From Aricia agestis (taxonomy: Eukaryota > Arthropoda > Insecta > Lepidoptera > Lycaenidae): a stretch of DNA of 64,000 nt. Shown here in pieces: positions 21,056 through 30,860 of the stretch. Location: NCBI RefSeq assembly GCF_905147365.1, contig NC_056420.1, forward strand, positions 10,674,001 through 10,738,000. The letters are read 5' to 3'. Under the pieces are notes generated by a model that saw nothing but the letters and a program-made list of their open reading frames with translations, ran no database searches and was not told the origin of the DNA. The position numbers and the translations under genes are program-made. Within the stretch, counting starts at the first letter, position 1. Every line of letters starts with the position of its first letter.

Positions 21056-23698
21056 TATGTGAGAATTCAGAAGTTAGTTAAGAGTATATTTTTGTGAGTA
21101 TAGTCGTCATAAAAATCACATTAAATTAAAATCTGTAACTTGTAGATTTTTGCTTCCAGTCCGTTTGCTATCAAATTGTTGACATTTTAAAACAGTATGT
21201 AATTTTGTAGTTTGATATAAAACGGACTGGATTAGCAGTTTGCAATTCTATTTTATAACTTGATGCGAAAGAAGCTGCAGCAGCAACTTTGTTCGATATT
21301 ATTTAACTAATTTTACTTATTATAAACATACTATTATTTTTTTGGTGGCGCAGTTATTTCTATTTGCAGGAATTTTCAAGAACGCTGCATTACCCTTCTG
21401 TACATATTTATATTGTGTCTATCTTCATCTTCGCGCCTTGCTGCTTCTGTGTCGGCTAACTGTCGGAATTTGTGATTTACACATGACGCTAATGTTTATT
21501 TTTAGGTAATGTGCAACGATTTTAAAAATATAATTCTAACGGTACTTTGAAAATGGAATTTAACTTTTTTTACGTGGTAGCCAAATGCAATGGTAATGCT
21601 GTTAGATCATAGAATGTACTCTAGAATCGAGATGGTGACCTTGCACATTTTTATCTCGAATTAATAAAGTTCTCTTATTTTGTATTTCATTTCAAAATTT
21701 TCCCGCCTGTCATGACTTTCTTGACAGACTATACTTAACTTGAAATTCTGCCCAATATGAGCTATGTACAAGTAAAAAAGCATAATATAAAATGTAATTA
21801 GGTAAGTGATCAAAATAACAAGACAAAATTTCCTAGAAATACTAACTTTTTAATTTTTTTTTTGCCTCGATTCGCCGTTTGAACTTCATACTGTTCAAAT
21901 TATAAAAAATTGCCTGCCTTCACATATTTTACCTGCACTGTTCAAAATAAAAGCAGTTATGACGTCAACTCAATCATTTGACTGTACATTCCTGCTAAAT
22001 TACGCAATTACCCGCGCGTACGTTACGTGTTATTAACTAATATCCCCCGCATAGAGCACGTCGTGACTCCACTGACAGCAACTTTTTATCCGCTCTTTTC
22101 TTTTCTTTACTCTGCGTGCTCTTTGTCTACTCTTATTTACGTTCGCGAGTCGAGCTCGGTTGCAGATTATGTAGAGTGTAGAGGCGACAGTGCGTACTAC
22201 CCTCACAGCTACAGTGCTTACATGGTGTAAGATTTTTTATTGTAATGGGCATTGTCCAAAAAAAATCACATGTACTTTTTATATTTTTTTTCGTTAAAAT
22301 AGGGTATTTTAAGAATATAAATTAAATAATTTTGAAATTCATTGACTAGTTTTTTCTCAATAAATTTTTAAAGTTTCGCTCTGACGTCATCATCGGCGGC
22401 CAATTGACCTCTGCAGTATGTTTTAAAATTTCTTTCAATCTTATTTATAATGGCTGGTTCGTCAAATGCAAGTTGTCATTATGTGAAAGCTGATACGAGA
22501 AGCTTACCAAAAGTTCGAAACGTAATGTTGGTCGAATTTATTGCTAATTTAACGCCATTGAAGGTCAAACAAATGTTAAACATATTTGTTCAAAAATATA
22601 AGTAACTAATGGGTATTTTTTTCGTTTATATACAGAAAAACGATCACTGACCTTATTCCTCGAAATGTTTTTGTAATGAGCAAAATTAAAAAAAAATGGA
22701 CAATCCCCATTACTTGTAACAAGGTTAAACTTATACAAATTATCATTAAAAAAAAGATTAGATTTTAAATAAACCATTCAGAATTAAGATTATTTGGTGT
22801 TTAGGTCGAAGAATGGTAGGTTCTGCCCTCCATCTATCTCAAGAAATGCAGAGATTTAAACTCAGAACAAAATTTAAGAAATACGAAGACTGCTTTTTAC
22901 CTTGATTGGTCCCGACAGTTCGTCAATTTTCCGACGCAGCTGGTAGCGCAGCGGTGGGCGTGGAAAATGCTTCATTTTTCATGCTTACTTTTACTATTAT
23001 AGATAACATAATAAGACAGTATAATATATTAGTTATAAACATCAGCAGTAAAACAGTAATAGATATTCAAATTTTTTAAACACGAGATATCAATAAGCAA
23101 CAATACTTAGTTTTTTTTCTGCGTTCGTAGACCTTGTAGGTACTAACTACTCTACCCTCTATCCCCAACCTGCTCTACATCGGTAATGGGAGTCCAGGTC
23201 TCAGGCCTGGGAACGGCAGCAACACGACACGACGTTGACCATGCACTATTATCCACCACTTACTGGAGAATGCTCTAGAATGTGCTAGTTATGATAATAT
23301 GTGGCTTAGGTCCATCCACATTTTGTGTAACAGCTTAAAGGGTCATACCAATTATTGTGACATGGTAGTCAAAAAAAGCATAACATGGGAGAGGGGCTAA
23401 AAAATCTAAGGTAAGCACACCATTACAGTTGACTGATTTTAATGGTGTTCTTACCACCATTTCGGAGACCTTCAGATGGACGATCAGAGCTTGGCAACAG
23501 TCCTTCTGTTGCCAAGCTCCTCTAAAACGGTGGACTGATTTTGATGGTATTTCCAATATCTATTTTTCTTTTGCGATGGATCGTTTCGATCAATCGTAGC
23601 AGGGTATGAAAGTAGGAATAAGCTTTTGCCTAATATTCTGTATTTTAATTCATTGATATAAAATTACTTTCTAGAAGTGGCCAATTTTTAATTCTATA
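21056..23698. other. no gene recognised
   Basis: AT-rich DNA. A small perfect hairpin (14-bp stem GAGCTTGGCAACAG) lies at 23487-23519. The plus open frame at 22027-22230 has no recognisable content. Confidence 0.4.
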
Positions 23699-23957
23699 CA
23701 AGGTGTAACAAAAATAAGTGATAATACTTTAGGATGTGTACGTGTTCCTTGCAGAGAGTTCACTGTAAAAGTAGCAGCGCTGAAAGACCAAACATTTTTT
23801 TCACTTTTGTATGGGCAAGGGCCCGAGCGTCACGAGTTTTCCCATACAAAAGTGAAAAAAAAATTTGGTCTTTCAGCGCTGCTACTTTCACAGTGAACTC
23901 TGTACAAGGAACACGTACACACCCTAAAGTATTATCACTTATTTTTGTTACACCCTG
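23699..23957. mobile_element. CAGGGTGTAAC foldback MITE, copy 3
   Basis: 259 bp between TATA repeats. The left end CAAGGTGTAACAAAAATAAG has one change and the right end is GTTACACCCTG. The arms pair over more than 100 bp. The open frame at 23734-24117 reads through the palindrome into flanking DNA and is not a gene. Confidence 0.85.
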
Positions 23958-24459
23958 TATACATCCTTATGAATTCCATTTTTGTACTCTGACAAAATTT
24001 CACACGCATGTTTCAAAATCGGCAACAGGTATTACGATATTGAAATCGTATACTCGGAAGAATCTTTTGTTTTCACGAGATCGTGACGACCGCCTGAAAA
24101 AAAATCGTGACAATTAAAAAGCTCGCTGGCAGCTGTCTCATTTAAAATGGTTCTGATGTTGTGTTTAAGTCCCATGTTGTAACCGAACGAGTGTCAGGTG
24201 CCTGGGACGGGCCGGTCACGATTCTTTGACCGATGTCTGCTGGAAATGCTAGCACCATTCCATGGCACCTGGAGGGAAAATTAGACTTTATTAACAACAT
24301 AATAAAGTTTATTTTACAGTGTCAGTTAAATGCAAACTTTGTTTTTTGTGCTATTCTAAATTGGACTTTATGATGCAGTGTTAAAGTTGGTTTTCTTGTG
24401 GTATAATATTTGATCGAAAGACAACGCGTTAGTTAATGCTCTGCCTATGATCGTAATAA
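23958..24459. other. no gene recognised
   Basis: A GC-rich patch at 24195-24285 (CCTGGGACGGGCCGGTCACG) within AT-rich DNA; nothing named. Confidence 0.4.
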
Positions 24460-24780
24460 GTAGATGGTGTGTTGAAAAATTATCGGTGCGATCGGAGGCG
24501 CAATGGATGCGGCACTTTTTTGCCTATTTATATTGAGTATGATGCCACGGATCTAGAGATGCTGGATGTGGCATTTAATGTTAATGATTAAACTGATAAA
24601 CAAAAATACATTGCGATAGTCATGCTAACTGTAGAAAATAAATGGATTCGCAATTTTGTAGCTTGTAATGATGAATCGGCAAAAATAGTGCTTGCCGCTC
24701 AGATATACTACACGAGCTCTACTTTTGAGGAAACAGAACGAGTAATTATGTTTTTTGAAGACGTAACTAAACTAACGTAA
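24460..24780 (+). pseudogene. possible decayed coding fragment, unknown family
   Basis: One plus frame reads 107 codons from just after a stop at 24457-24459 to TAA at 24778-24780, interrupted only by TAA at 24589-24591. The second half (from an ATG at 24622) gives a 52-residue acidic peptide with balanced amino-acid use and no low complexity. It includes KWIRNFVACNDESAK and FEETERVIMFFEDV. I do not recognise it. It could be a relic exon, a retroelement remnant, or chance. Confidence 0.3.
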
Positions 24781-25462
24781 AAATCCGTTCTTGATTTTGT
24801 CATTTATGTCAAATAAATAAAAAAATAACCGTTTCTCTATATTGGCATAACTTTTTAGTTTTTATGAATGAATGATCGTGTTGAATAACACATCCAACAA
24901 GATTGAAATTTACTTGACAGTGGAAGTTATAAAATATTAATGGCATCTGCAGTGTTTTCATTCAAGTCTTAAAAGTAGGTCTTAAATTGAAGTCTAAACT
25001 GTAGCTGGACAAATTATACATTTTCTCTATGCTGTAACACATGTTACTAAATGATTAAATAATAAATAGAATTAATATGTTTGCTAATAATTTTTTTTCT
25101 TACGTTGCTTCTTGTTGCTGGGCTAGTTAAAACTAGAGAAGAGCTGAACTGATTTGGCTAAGTTGAGTCTTGAAATATTCGTCTAAGTCCAGGGACGAGG
25201 AAAGTGATACGAAGTTCATCGGGTAAGTACTCTAGTTAGAGGTTTTTCTTTATTTGTGAGTCGCTTCCAGCGTCTCTATATCTGTGTCGTAAACAAGTCG
25301 GAATGACCCGCCCGCTGCGCTGTAATAACCGTACGAGCGCCCATCATAATGTCATCAGTGTAACCCACCGACCCACCCAGCACATACCTACAAGGATGTG
25401 GCACTCGGGTGACACTGTCACAGGGGTGACAAAGCAGCTCACAATGGTATCAATGTTAGATC
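24781..25462. other. no gene; Helitron-like fragment near 25110-25235
   Basis: At 25110-25235 there are weak matches to the 1492 Helitron-like family (AATATTCGTCTAAGTCCAGG, ACGAAGTTCATCGGG). The rest is AT-rich without supported features. Confidence 0.4.
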
Positions 25463-25475
25463 TTATTTTGGTAAA
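25463..25475. repeat. left target-site duplication of the R1-clade LINE
   Basis: TTATTTTGGTAAA, repeated exactly at 30848-30860 on the far side of the nested insertion. Confidence 0.8.
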
Positions 25476-25883
25476 ATTTTTTTTTATTTTTTAACGGGCA
25501 AAAGGCCCACCACACATTCCCACCACTGCAACTCCTGTGTCGCCAGGATCAACAGTGGTAACCAACCACGAAAACCCTTTGATATGATCTCAGGGATGCC
25601 CGAGGGACAAGCTAAATCTGTCTTGGGACCCGCAACGAAATTAATCAGAAGAAATGTAGGAGGAGTAGGAGATACCAATTTCCCTCCCCAAGCAAAGCGG
25701 GAGACAGCCAAATTGTAATGACATTGATGTCCGAACAAAGGGGGAAGCACCACGGGAAAAAATTTGGTTATACTTAATACAATATGCCTACTTCATAAAA
25801 AAAAAAAAAAAATGACATTATTTATAATGGCAAACTTGTGTTCGGTTGTTTCCAATAGTATTTATGACAAAAACGTTTGAAAG
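25476..25883 (-). mobile_element. R1-clade LINE, 3' part (tail, UTR, last codons)
   Basis: Minus-strand 3' end of the LINE whose coding part lies at 30319-30847; the two parts were separated by the Gypsy insertion. The poly-A tail appears as poly-T at 25476-25492. The 3' untranslated region follows to 25821. The last 20 or so coding residues run from the Gypsy target site (25883) to the TAA stop at 25824-25822. The reading phase across the 5-bp target duplication is preserved. The minus open frame at 25484-25753 is in the 3' UTR and is not a gene. Confidence 0.8.
25879..25883. repeat. left target-site duplication of the Gypsy element
   Basis: GAAAG, repeated at 30314-30318 immediately after the 3' LTR. 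Confidence 0.85.
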
Positions 25884-26032
25884 TGTTATGTATGGCAACA
25901 TTCCTATTTATTATTAGGGTTAAATAAGGTGATGGTGCTTGCAACATTGTATGAGCTATGACTTAAGAAAATAGAATAAAAAGATGGCTGGCTACAACAA
26001 TACTTTTATTTTCATCACATAGATATAAAACA
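25884..26032 (+). mobile_element. 5' LTR of Ty3/Gypsy element
   Basis: 149 bp, starting TGTTATGTATGG and ending TATAAAACA. Read base by base it is identical to the 3' LTR at 30165-30313. It is very short for an LTR. It contains an AATAAAA polyadenylation-like signal near 25976. Confidence 0.95.
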
Positions 26033-26154
26033 TGGTGTCAGGTGTAAAACAGAAGAAATAATAAATAGTGAGTACCAAATATTTAAGAAAACAACAGGGA
26101 AAAACATAAAAAGGAGAAAGAAGCAGTAAAATTCTGTAAAAAATATACGCAAAG
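26033..26154 (+). promoter_or_regulatory. primer-binding site and leader of Gypsy element
   Basis: TGGTGTCAGGTG starts directly after the LTR. TGG at this point is expected for pairing with the CCA end of a tRNA primer; I cannot assign the tRNA. The leader is about 120 bp, A-rich, and runs to the ATG at 26155. Confidence 0.75.
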
Positions 26155-29100
26155 ATGGAGGGCATAAGGCCACCAATAAATCTGATTTTATCAGGGCCAT
26201 CAGAAAACTTTCATATGTTTAAAAGAAAGTTTTTAAATTACATCGAAGCTGCGGGCTTGACAGAAAAGTCGGAGGAAAGAAAAATTGCATTGTTTCTGAA
26301 TTTGGCGGGCGATGACGCCATGGACGTCTACACCACGTCGATGGAAGGTCTAAAGGTTAAGAGCTTAGAAAAACTCTTGGAATTATTTGAAAGGCACATA
26401 AAGCCGAGAAAAAACTTGATCGCCAACAGCTATAAATTTTTTAACATGGCACAAGCCGAAGGGGAGACCTTTGAGCACTATGTAACAGAGTTAAAGAAAC
26501 AAGCCAAACTATGCGAGTTCAAAGAAGAAGACAGGCTTGTAAGGGACATGATTGTAATAGGAATAAAGGACAAAGGTGTACAAGAAAGATTACTACGGGA
26601 GAGTGACCTAACTTTGGATCAAGCCATGCAGTTTGGACGAGCAGCAGAAATAGGGAAGATTCAGGTAGGAGCTTTGAATGAGAAGAAAGAAATAGACAGC
26701 ATACATAAACAGAGAGTAAACTACAGGAAGAAGAAAAACTACAGAAATAACTGTGGAAAATGTGGTAAAATACATGAACCGAGAAAATGTCCAGCGTTTG
26801 GTAAAAAGTGTGTATTATGCAACAAACTGAATCACTTCGCTGTGATGTGTAGAAATAAAAACATAAGGAAGAAGAAGCAGGCGTTCAGCTTGGAAAAGGA
26901 AGAAAATAAAAGTGAAAGTGACAGCGACAATAATTTTACAATAGGAAGTTTAAATTATATAGACAATATTAAGTTACAGTGGAGAGAAAAAATAAATATT
27001 CAAGGTTTAAATATTGAATTTAAGCTAGACACGGGTGCGGACTGTAATACATTGTCTTTAAAGTTGTTTAAGTGCATTAATAAAAATAACAAGTTTAGTT
27101 TGAAACAAACACCTGCCGTTCTAGTTGTATATAATGGAGAGAAAGTTAAGACAGTGGGACAAGTAGAGCTAAGCTGTATTGTAAAAGGGATAAATAAAAA
27201 GGTATGTTTTACTGTAATTGATTTAGATGTACAACCTGTAATAGGACTGCCAGATTGTATTAGGTTAAACTTGTTAAAAAGGATTGATGGAGTACAAAGT
27301 GATAAGCTGTCAGGAAAGGAAAAATTTATAAAAGATAATATAGATATTTTTCAAGGGCTAGGGACGATAGGTACTTACCAAATAAAAATTTTAGATGATG
27401 CACAACCTGTTGTTAAACCCATAAGACGAATACCTTTAGCTATAAAAGATAGACTTAAGGAAACATTAAATAATTATGAAAACAGGAACATTATAGAGCG
27501 GGTAGAAGGTCCTACAGAGTGGTGTAATAACCTAGTTATTGTGGAAAAACCAGATAAATCTTTGAGGTTATGTTTAGATCCTAAAGAGCTTAATAAGTGT
27601 ATATTAAGAGAGAGGTTCCTTATTCCGTCTCCAGAAGAAATTTATAATAACTTAGCAGGTAAGAAAGTGTTTACTGTTTTAGACATGAAAGATGGATTTT
27701 TTCAGATAATGTTAAGTGATAAGGATAAATTGTGTACTTTTGGTACTCCATATGGGAGATATAGGTTTAAGAGGCTACCATTTGGTATATCATCTGCTCC
27801 AGAAGTTATGCAAAGAATAAATACTAACATTTTCGGAGACATTCAAGGAGTTGAAATATACTATGATGATATAATAATAGCAGGGAGAAATAGCGCAGAG
27901 CATGATGAAATATTAAATAAAGTGATAGAAAGAGCCAGAAAATATAATGTTAAATTTAATAGAAATAAAATACAATATAAGTCGGACCATGTTAAGTATG
28001 TGGGATTAATAGTATCACAGGAAGGTATTCAAGTCGACCCCGATAATGTAAAAGCTATATTAGAGTTAAAGGAACCTAGTAATGTAAAACAGCTACAAAA
28101 ATTTTTAGGAATGTGTAACTATTTGAGTAAATTTATTCCTCATTATTCTGTACATACAGAACCTTTAAGACACTTACTTAAAAAAGATGTAGTGTGGGAG
28201 TGGTCTGAATTACAAGATAAAGCATTTAAAGAATTAAAAACCAAGTTAAGTAATACACCTACGTTAGCTGTCTTAAATAGTAAAGGTTCAATAGTGTTGC
28301 AAACTGATAGTTCTAAATCTGGCATGGGAGCGTGTTTGTTACAAAAGGGTAAACCTATTTCTTTTTATTCCAGAGCTTATACCGAATGTCAAACTAGATG
28401 GGCACCAATAGAAAAAGAACTATTTGCTATCTGTGTTGCATTAGATAAATATCATCAGTTCGTGTATGGCAGGAACATAACAGTAATGACTGATCATAAA
28501 CCCTTGGTCACAATAATTAATAAAGATATAAATAAAATAAGTGCTAGATTACAGCGTATGATCTTGAAATTGTTAAAATATGATATAAATATAAAGTATT
28601 TACCGGGTAATAAAATGTATATTGCTGACTACTTGTCAAGAAATTATATAAAAACCAATGCTGAGATAGATCCAACAACACAGGAGATAGTGCATTGCTT
28701 TGAAACAAATTTAGCTATAACAGATAGTAAATTAGAAATGTTACAAAAAGAAACTGCCAATGATATAGATTTAATGCAAGTAATCAATTGGTATAAAACT
28801 AGTTGGCCTAAAAATAATAAACTAATACAAAATAAAGAATTAAAAATATACTATAGTTTAAAAGAATATATACATGTAAAAGATGATATAGTGTACTTAC
28901 AGAATAAAATAGTTATACCAAAACATATAAGAAAAGAAATGCTTATGATTATACATACAGGACATACAGGTATAGTGAAGTGTAAAAAGAGAGCTAGAAA
29001 TGTTATGTATTGGCCGCGAATGTCACAGGATATAGAAAGGTTTGTGTTGTCATGTAGTTCTTGTGAAAAGTATAGACAATCTAATAGTAAAGAACCTCTT

Positions 29101-30054
29101 ATGTCCCATGATATTCCTAGCTTACCGTTCTACAAGATAGGTATGGATATATGTACTTACAGCAGGAAAGATTACCTAGTTGTTGTTGATTACTATTCAA
29201 AATGGATAGAAGTAAAATATTTAGATGACAAAACAGCTGATAGTGTAATTAAAAATTTATTGAATATTTTTTCTACTCATGGCATACCAAAGTGTATAGT
29301 AAGTGACAACATGCCATTTGGAAGTTACTCTTTTAAAAAGTTTGCAAGTTCATTAGATATTCAATTAGTTTATTCAAGTCCAAGATATCCTCAGTCTAAT
29401 GGTTTAAGTGAAAAAGCAGTAGGAATTGTAAAAAACATGTTGAAAAAATGTGAAAACAATCATAATGACCATGATTTTTACTTATCTTTGTTACATTATA
29501 GATCTACACCAGTTGCAGGGTTGGATTATAGTCCATCAGAATTGTTAATGTCTAGACTTTTGAGAACTAACTTACCTTGTACTAAAGATCATTTAAAACC
29601 TAAAGTTGTTAAGGTACAGGAAAAAATGTCATTCAACAAACAAAAATCAGAATTTTATTATAATAAAACTAGTAAATTTAGAAATGTAAACTTCAAACCA
29701 GGTCAAAATGTTGTAGTGCAGAATAGACCAAACAGAGTGTGGCATCCAGGCAAAATTGTAAAGCCTGAGGGCCCAAGATCTTTTATTGTGAAAAGGGAGG
29801 ATGGAACAGAGGTCAGGAGGAATCAGAAGCATATAAATATTTCACCTAACCAGTTTATTGTTAAGTCAGAAATACTAGATACTCCGTTGATTTCTCTTCC
29901 TTCACCAAATAACAAGAATACAGAAAATGTTACTCCGTTGAATACTATTCCTTCACAAAATAGTAAAAGTTCTGAAAATGTTATTAGGAATAAAGTTAGT
30001 AGGTATGGTAGAATAATAAAACAGCCCTCATACTACAAAGATTTTACACAATAG
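26155..30054 (+). CDS. Gag-Pol polyprotein of a Ty3/Gypsy retrotransposon
   Basis: Single 1,299-residue frame, uninterrupted, encoding everything needed for copy-and-paste retrotransposition. Order: a Gag-like region (about 1-190); two zinc knuckles (C-x2-C-x3-H-x4-C at 200-212 and C-x2-C-x4-H-x4-C at 219-232); an aspartic protease with DTGA at 292-295; reverse transcriptase with the first catalytic Asp at 510 and YYDD at 569-572; RNase H with D718, E755 and D780; integrase with an HHCC zinc site (H934, H937, C967, C970) and D998, D1051, E1086. The tail (about 1180-1299) is basic and Ser/Asn-rich. All catalytic residues are present. There is no separate gag frame and no room for an envelope gene before the 3' LTR. 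The short LTRs suggest the Mag-like part of Ty3/Gypsy, but this is inference. Codon use is strongly A-rich. Confidence 0.95.
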   Translation: MEGIRPPINLILSGPSENFHMFKRKFLNYIEAAGLTEKSEERKIALFLNLAGDDAMDVYTTSMEGLKVKSLEKLLELFERHIKPRKNLIANSYKFFNMAQAEGETFEHYVTELKKQAKLCEFKEEDRLVRDMIVIGIKDKGVQERLLRESDLTLDQAMQFGRAAEIGKIQVGALNEKKEIDSIHKQRVNYRKKKNYRNNCGKCGKIHEPRKCPAFGKKCVLCNKLNHFAVMCRNKNIRKKKQAFSLEKEENKSESDSDNNFTIGSLNYIDNIKLQWREKINIQGLNIEFKLDTGADCNTLSLKLFKCINKNNKFSLKQTPAVLVVYNGEKVKTVGQVELSCIVKGINKKVCFTVIDLDVQPVIGLPDCIRLNLLKRIDGVQSDKLSGKEKFIKDNIDIFQGLGTIGTYQIKILDDAQPVVKPIRRIPLAIKDRLKETLNNYENRNIIERVEGPTEWCNNLVIVEKPDKSLRLCLDPKELNKCILRERFLIPSPEEIYNNLAGKKVFTVLDMKDGFFQIMLSDKDKLCTFGTPYGRYRFKRLPFGISSAPEVMQRINTNIFGDIQGVEIYYDDIIIAGRNSAEHDEILNKVIERARKYNVKFNRNKIQYKSDHVKYVGLIVSQEGIQVDPDNVKAILELKEPSNVKQLQKFLGMCNYLSKFIPHYSVHTEPLRHLLKKDVVWEWSELQDKAFKELKTKLSNTPTLAVLNSKGSIVLQTDSSKSGMGACLLQKGKPISFYSRAYTECQTRWAPIEKELFAICVALDKYHQFVYGRNITVMTDHKPLVTIINKDINKISARLQRMILKLLKYDINIKYLPGNKMYIADYLSRNYIKTNAEIDPTTQEIVHCFETNLAITDSKLEMLQKETANDIDLMQVINWYKTSWPKNNKLIQNKELKIYYSLKEYIHVKDDIVYLQNKIVIPKHIRKEMLMIIHTGHTGIVKCKKRARNVMYWPRMSQDIERFVLSCSSCEKYRQSNSKEPLMSHDIPSLPFYKIGMDICTYSRKDYLVVVDYYSKWIEVKYLDDKTADSVIKNLLNIFSTHGIPKCIVSDNMPFGSYSFKKFASSLDIQLVYSSPRYPQSNGLSEKAVGIVKNMLKKCENNHNDHDFYLSLLHYRSTPVAGLDYSPSELLMSRLLRTNLPCTKDHLKPKVVKVQEKMSFNKQKSEFYYNKTSKFRNVNFKPGQNVVVQNRPNRVWHPGKIVKPEGPRSFIVKREDGTEVRRNQKHINISPNQFIVKSEILDTPLISLPSPNNKNTENVTPLNTIPSQNSKSSENVIRNKVSRYGRIIKQPSYYKDFTQ

Positions 30055-30078
30055 TAATATGTTGTTATGTTATAAGAA

Positions 30079-30150
30079 AGTTTAAAATTTTAAGTTCTTT
30101 ATGTTTAAGTTTAAAATTTTAAGTTCTTTATGTTTAAGTTTAAAATTTTA
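30079..30150 (+). repeat. 29-bp tandem repeat upstream of the 3' LTR
   Basis: A unit starting AGTTTAAAATTTTAAG recurs at 30079, 30108 and 30137 (the last incomplete). It lies between the polyprotein stop and the polypurine tract. Confidence 0.9.
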
Positions 30151-30152
30151 TC

Positions 30153-30164
30153 TAAAAGGGGGGA
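30153..30164 (+). promoter_or_regulatory. polypurine tract of Gypsy element
   Basis: An AAAAGGGGGGA run directly before the 3' LTR, the expected primer for plus-strand DNA synthesis. Confidence 0.85.
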
Positions 30165-30313
30165 TGTTATGTATGGCAACATTCCTATTTATTATTAGGG
30201 TTAAATAAGGTGATGGTGCTTGCAACATTGTATGAGCTATGACTTAAGAAAATAGAATAAAAAGATGGCTGGCTACAACAATACTTTTATTTTCATCACA
30301 TAGATATAAAACA
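30165..30313 (+). mobile_element. 3' LTR of Ty3/Gypsy element
   Basis: 149 bp, identical to the 5' LTR as read here, followed by the GAAAG target duplication. Identity of the two LTRs indicates a recent insertion. Confidence 0.95.
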
Positions 30314-30318
30314 GAAAG

Positions 30319-30847
30319 CACGGAAATTCCTTGCGCTGCCTACGAGGTCATCGTAATATACGACTCCAGAGACACATTGGAGGCTGTTTAACAGATCGGT
30401 TCTTTCCTCATGCCAGAGACCGCACTCCCAGAGTACGTGATGAGCAGTTTGTACTTGCGGGCTGTCTTCGGTCGAGCACTCGCAAAAAGGAGATGGAACT
30501 AACTTAAATCCATGAAGTTTAGCTTTAAAATTACCGTGACCAGTTAGGAATTGTGCCACGCAATGATCTATTTCTATCCAATGCATGGCGAGTCGTTCAC
30601 GAACCGAAGGAAAGAAATTGTACAGGTGACGACCTTTGATCGAGTTATCCCACCGTTCCTGCCACTCGGATATAAGATTTTGTAGTGTAAAGTCTAGTGT
30701 TTCAAATAGTCTATTCACTTTATTTCTGTCTCTCATAGTTAAGAAATCAGGGGTCGTAATTTTTTTATTTTTGTAATATAAAGCAGCTCGGCGCTGTATT
30801 TCTAAGTCTACAGGCAAAACACCCGACAGGACAGGAAGTGCTTCAGT
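30319..30847 (-). pseudogene. R1-clade LINE, C-terminal part of ORF2 (5'-truncated)
   Basis: On the minus strand the frame is open from 30847 into the Gypsy insertion site, then continues at 25883. The protein is the region after the reverse transcriptase of R1-clade LINEs: it begins with ALPVLSGVLPVDLEIQRRA, then has the TGHGNF-like segment and a Cys/His cluster (C-E-C, then HHVLWEC). The reverse transcriptase and endonuclease are missing because the element was truncated at its 5' end on insertion. The exact 13-bp target duplication at 30848-30860 and 25463-25475 shows this. The listed start at 30817 is a TTG inside the frame and not a real start. Confidence 0.85.
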
Positions 30848-30860
30848 TTATTTTGGTAAA
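30848..30860. repeat. right target-site duplication of the R1-clade LINE
   Basis: TTATTTTGGTAAA, the partner of 25463-25475. Confidence 0.8.

Noticed and set aside
30815..30817. Start codon of the R1-clade LINE frame
   Set aside because: The codon is TTG and the frame continues upstream to the target duplication; the true start was lost by 5' truncation.
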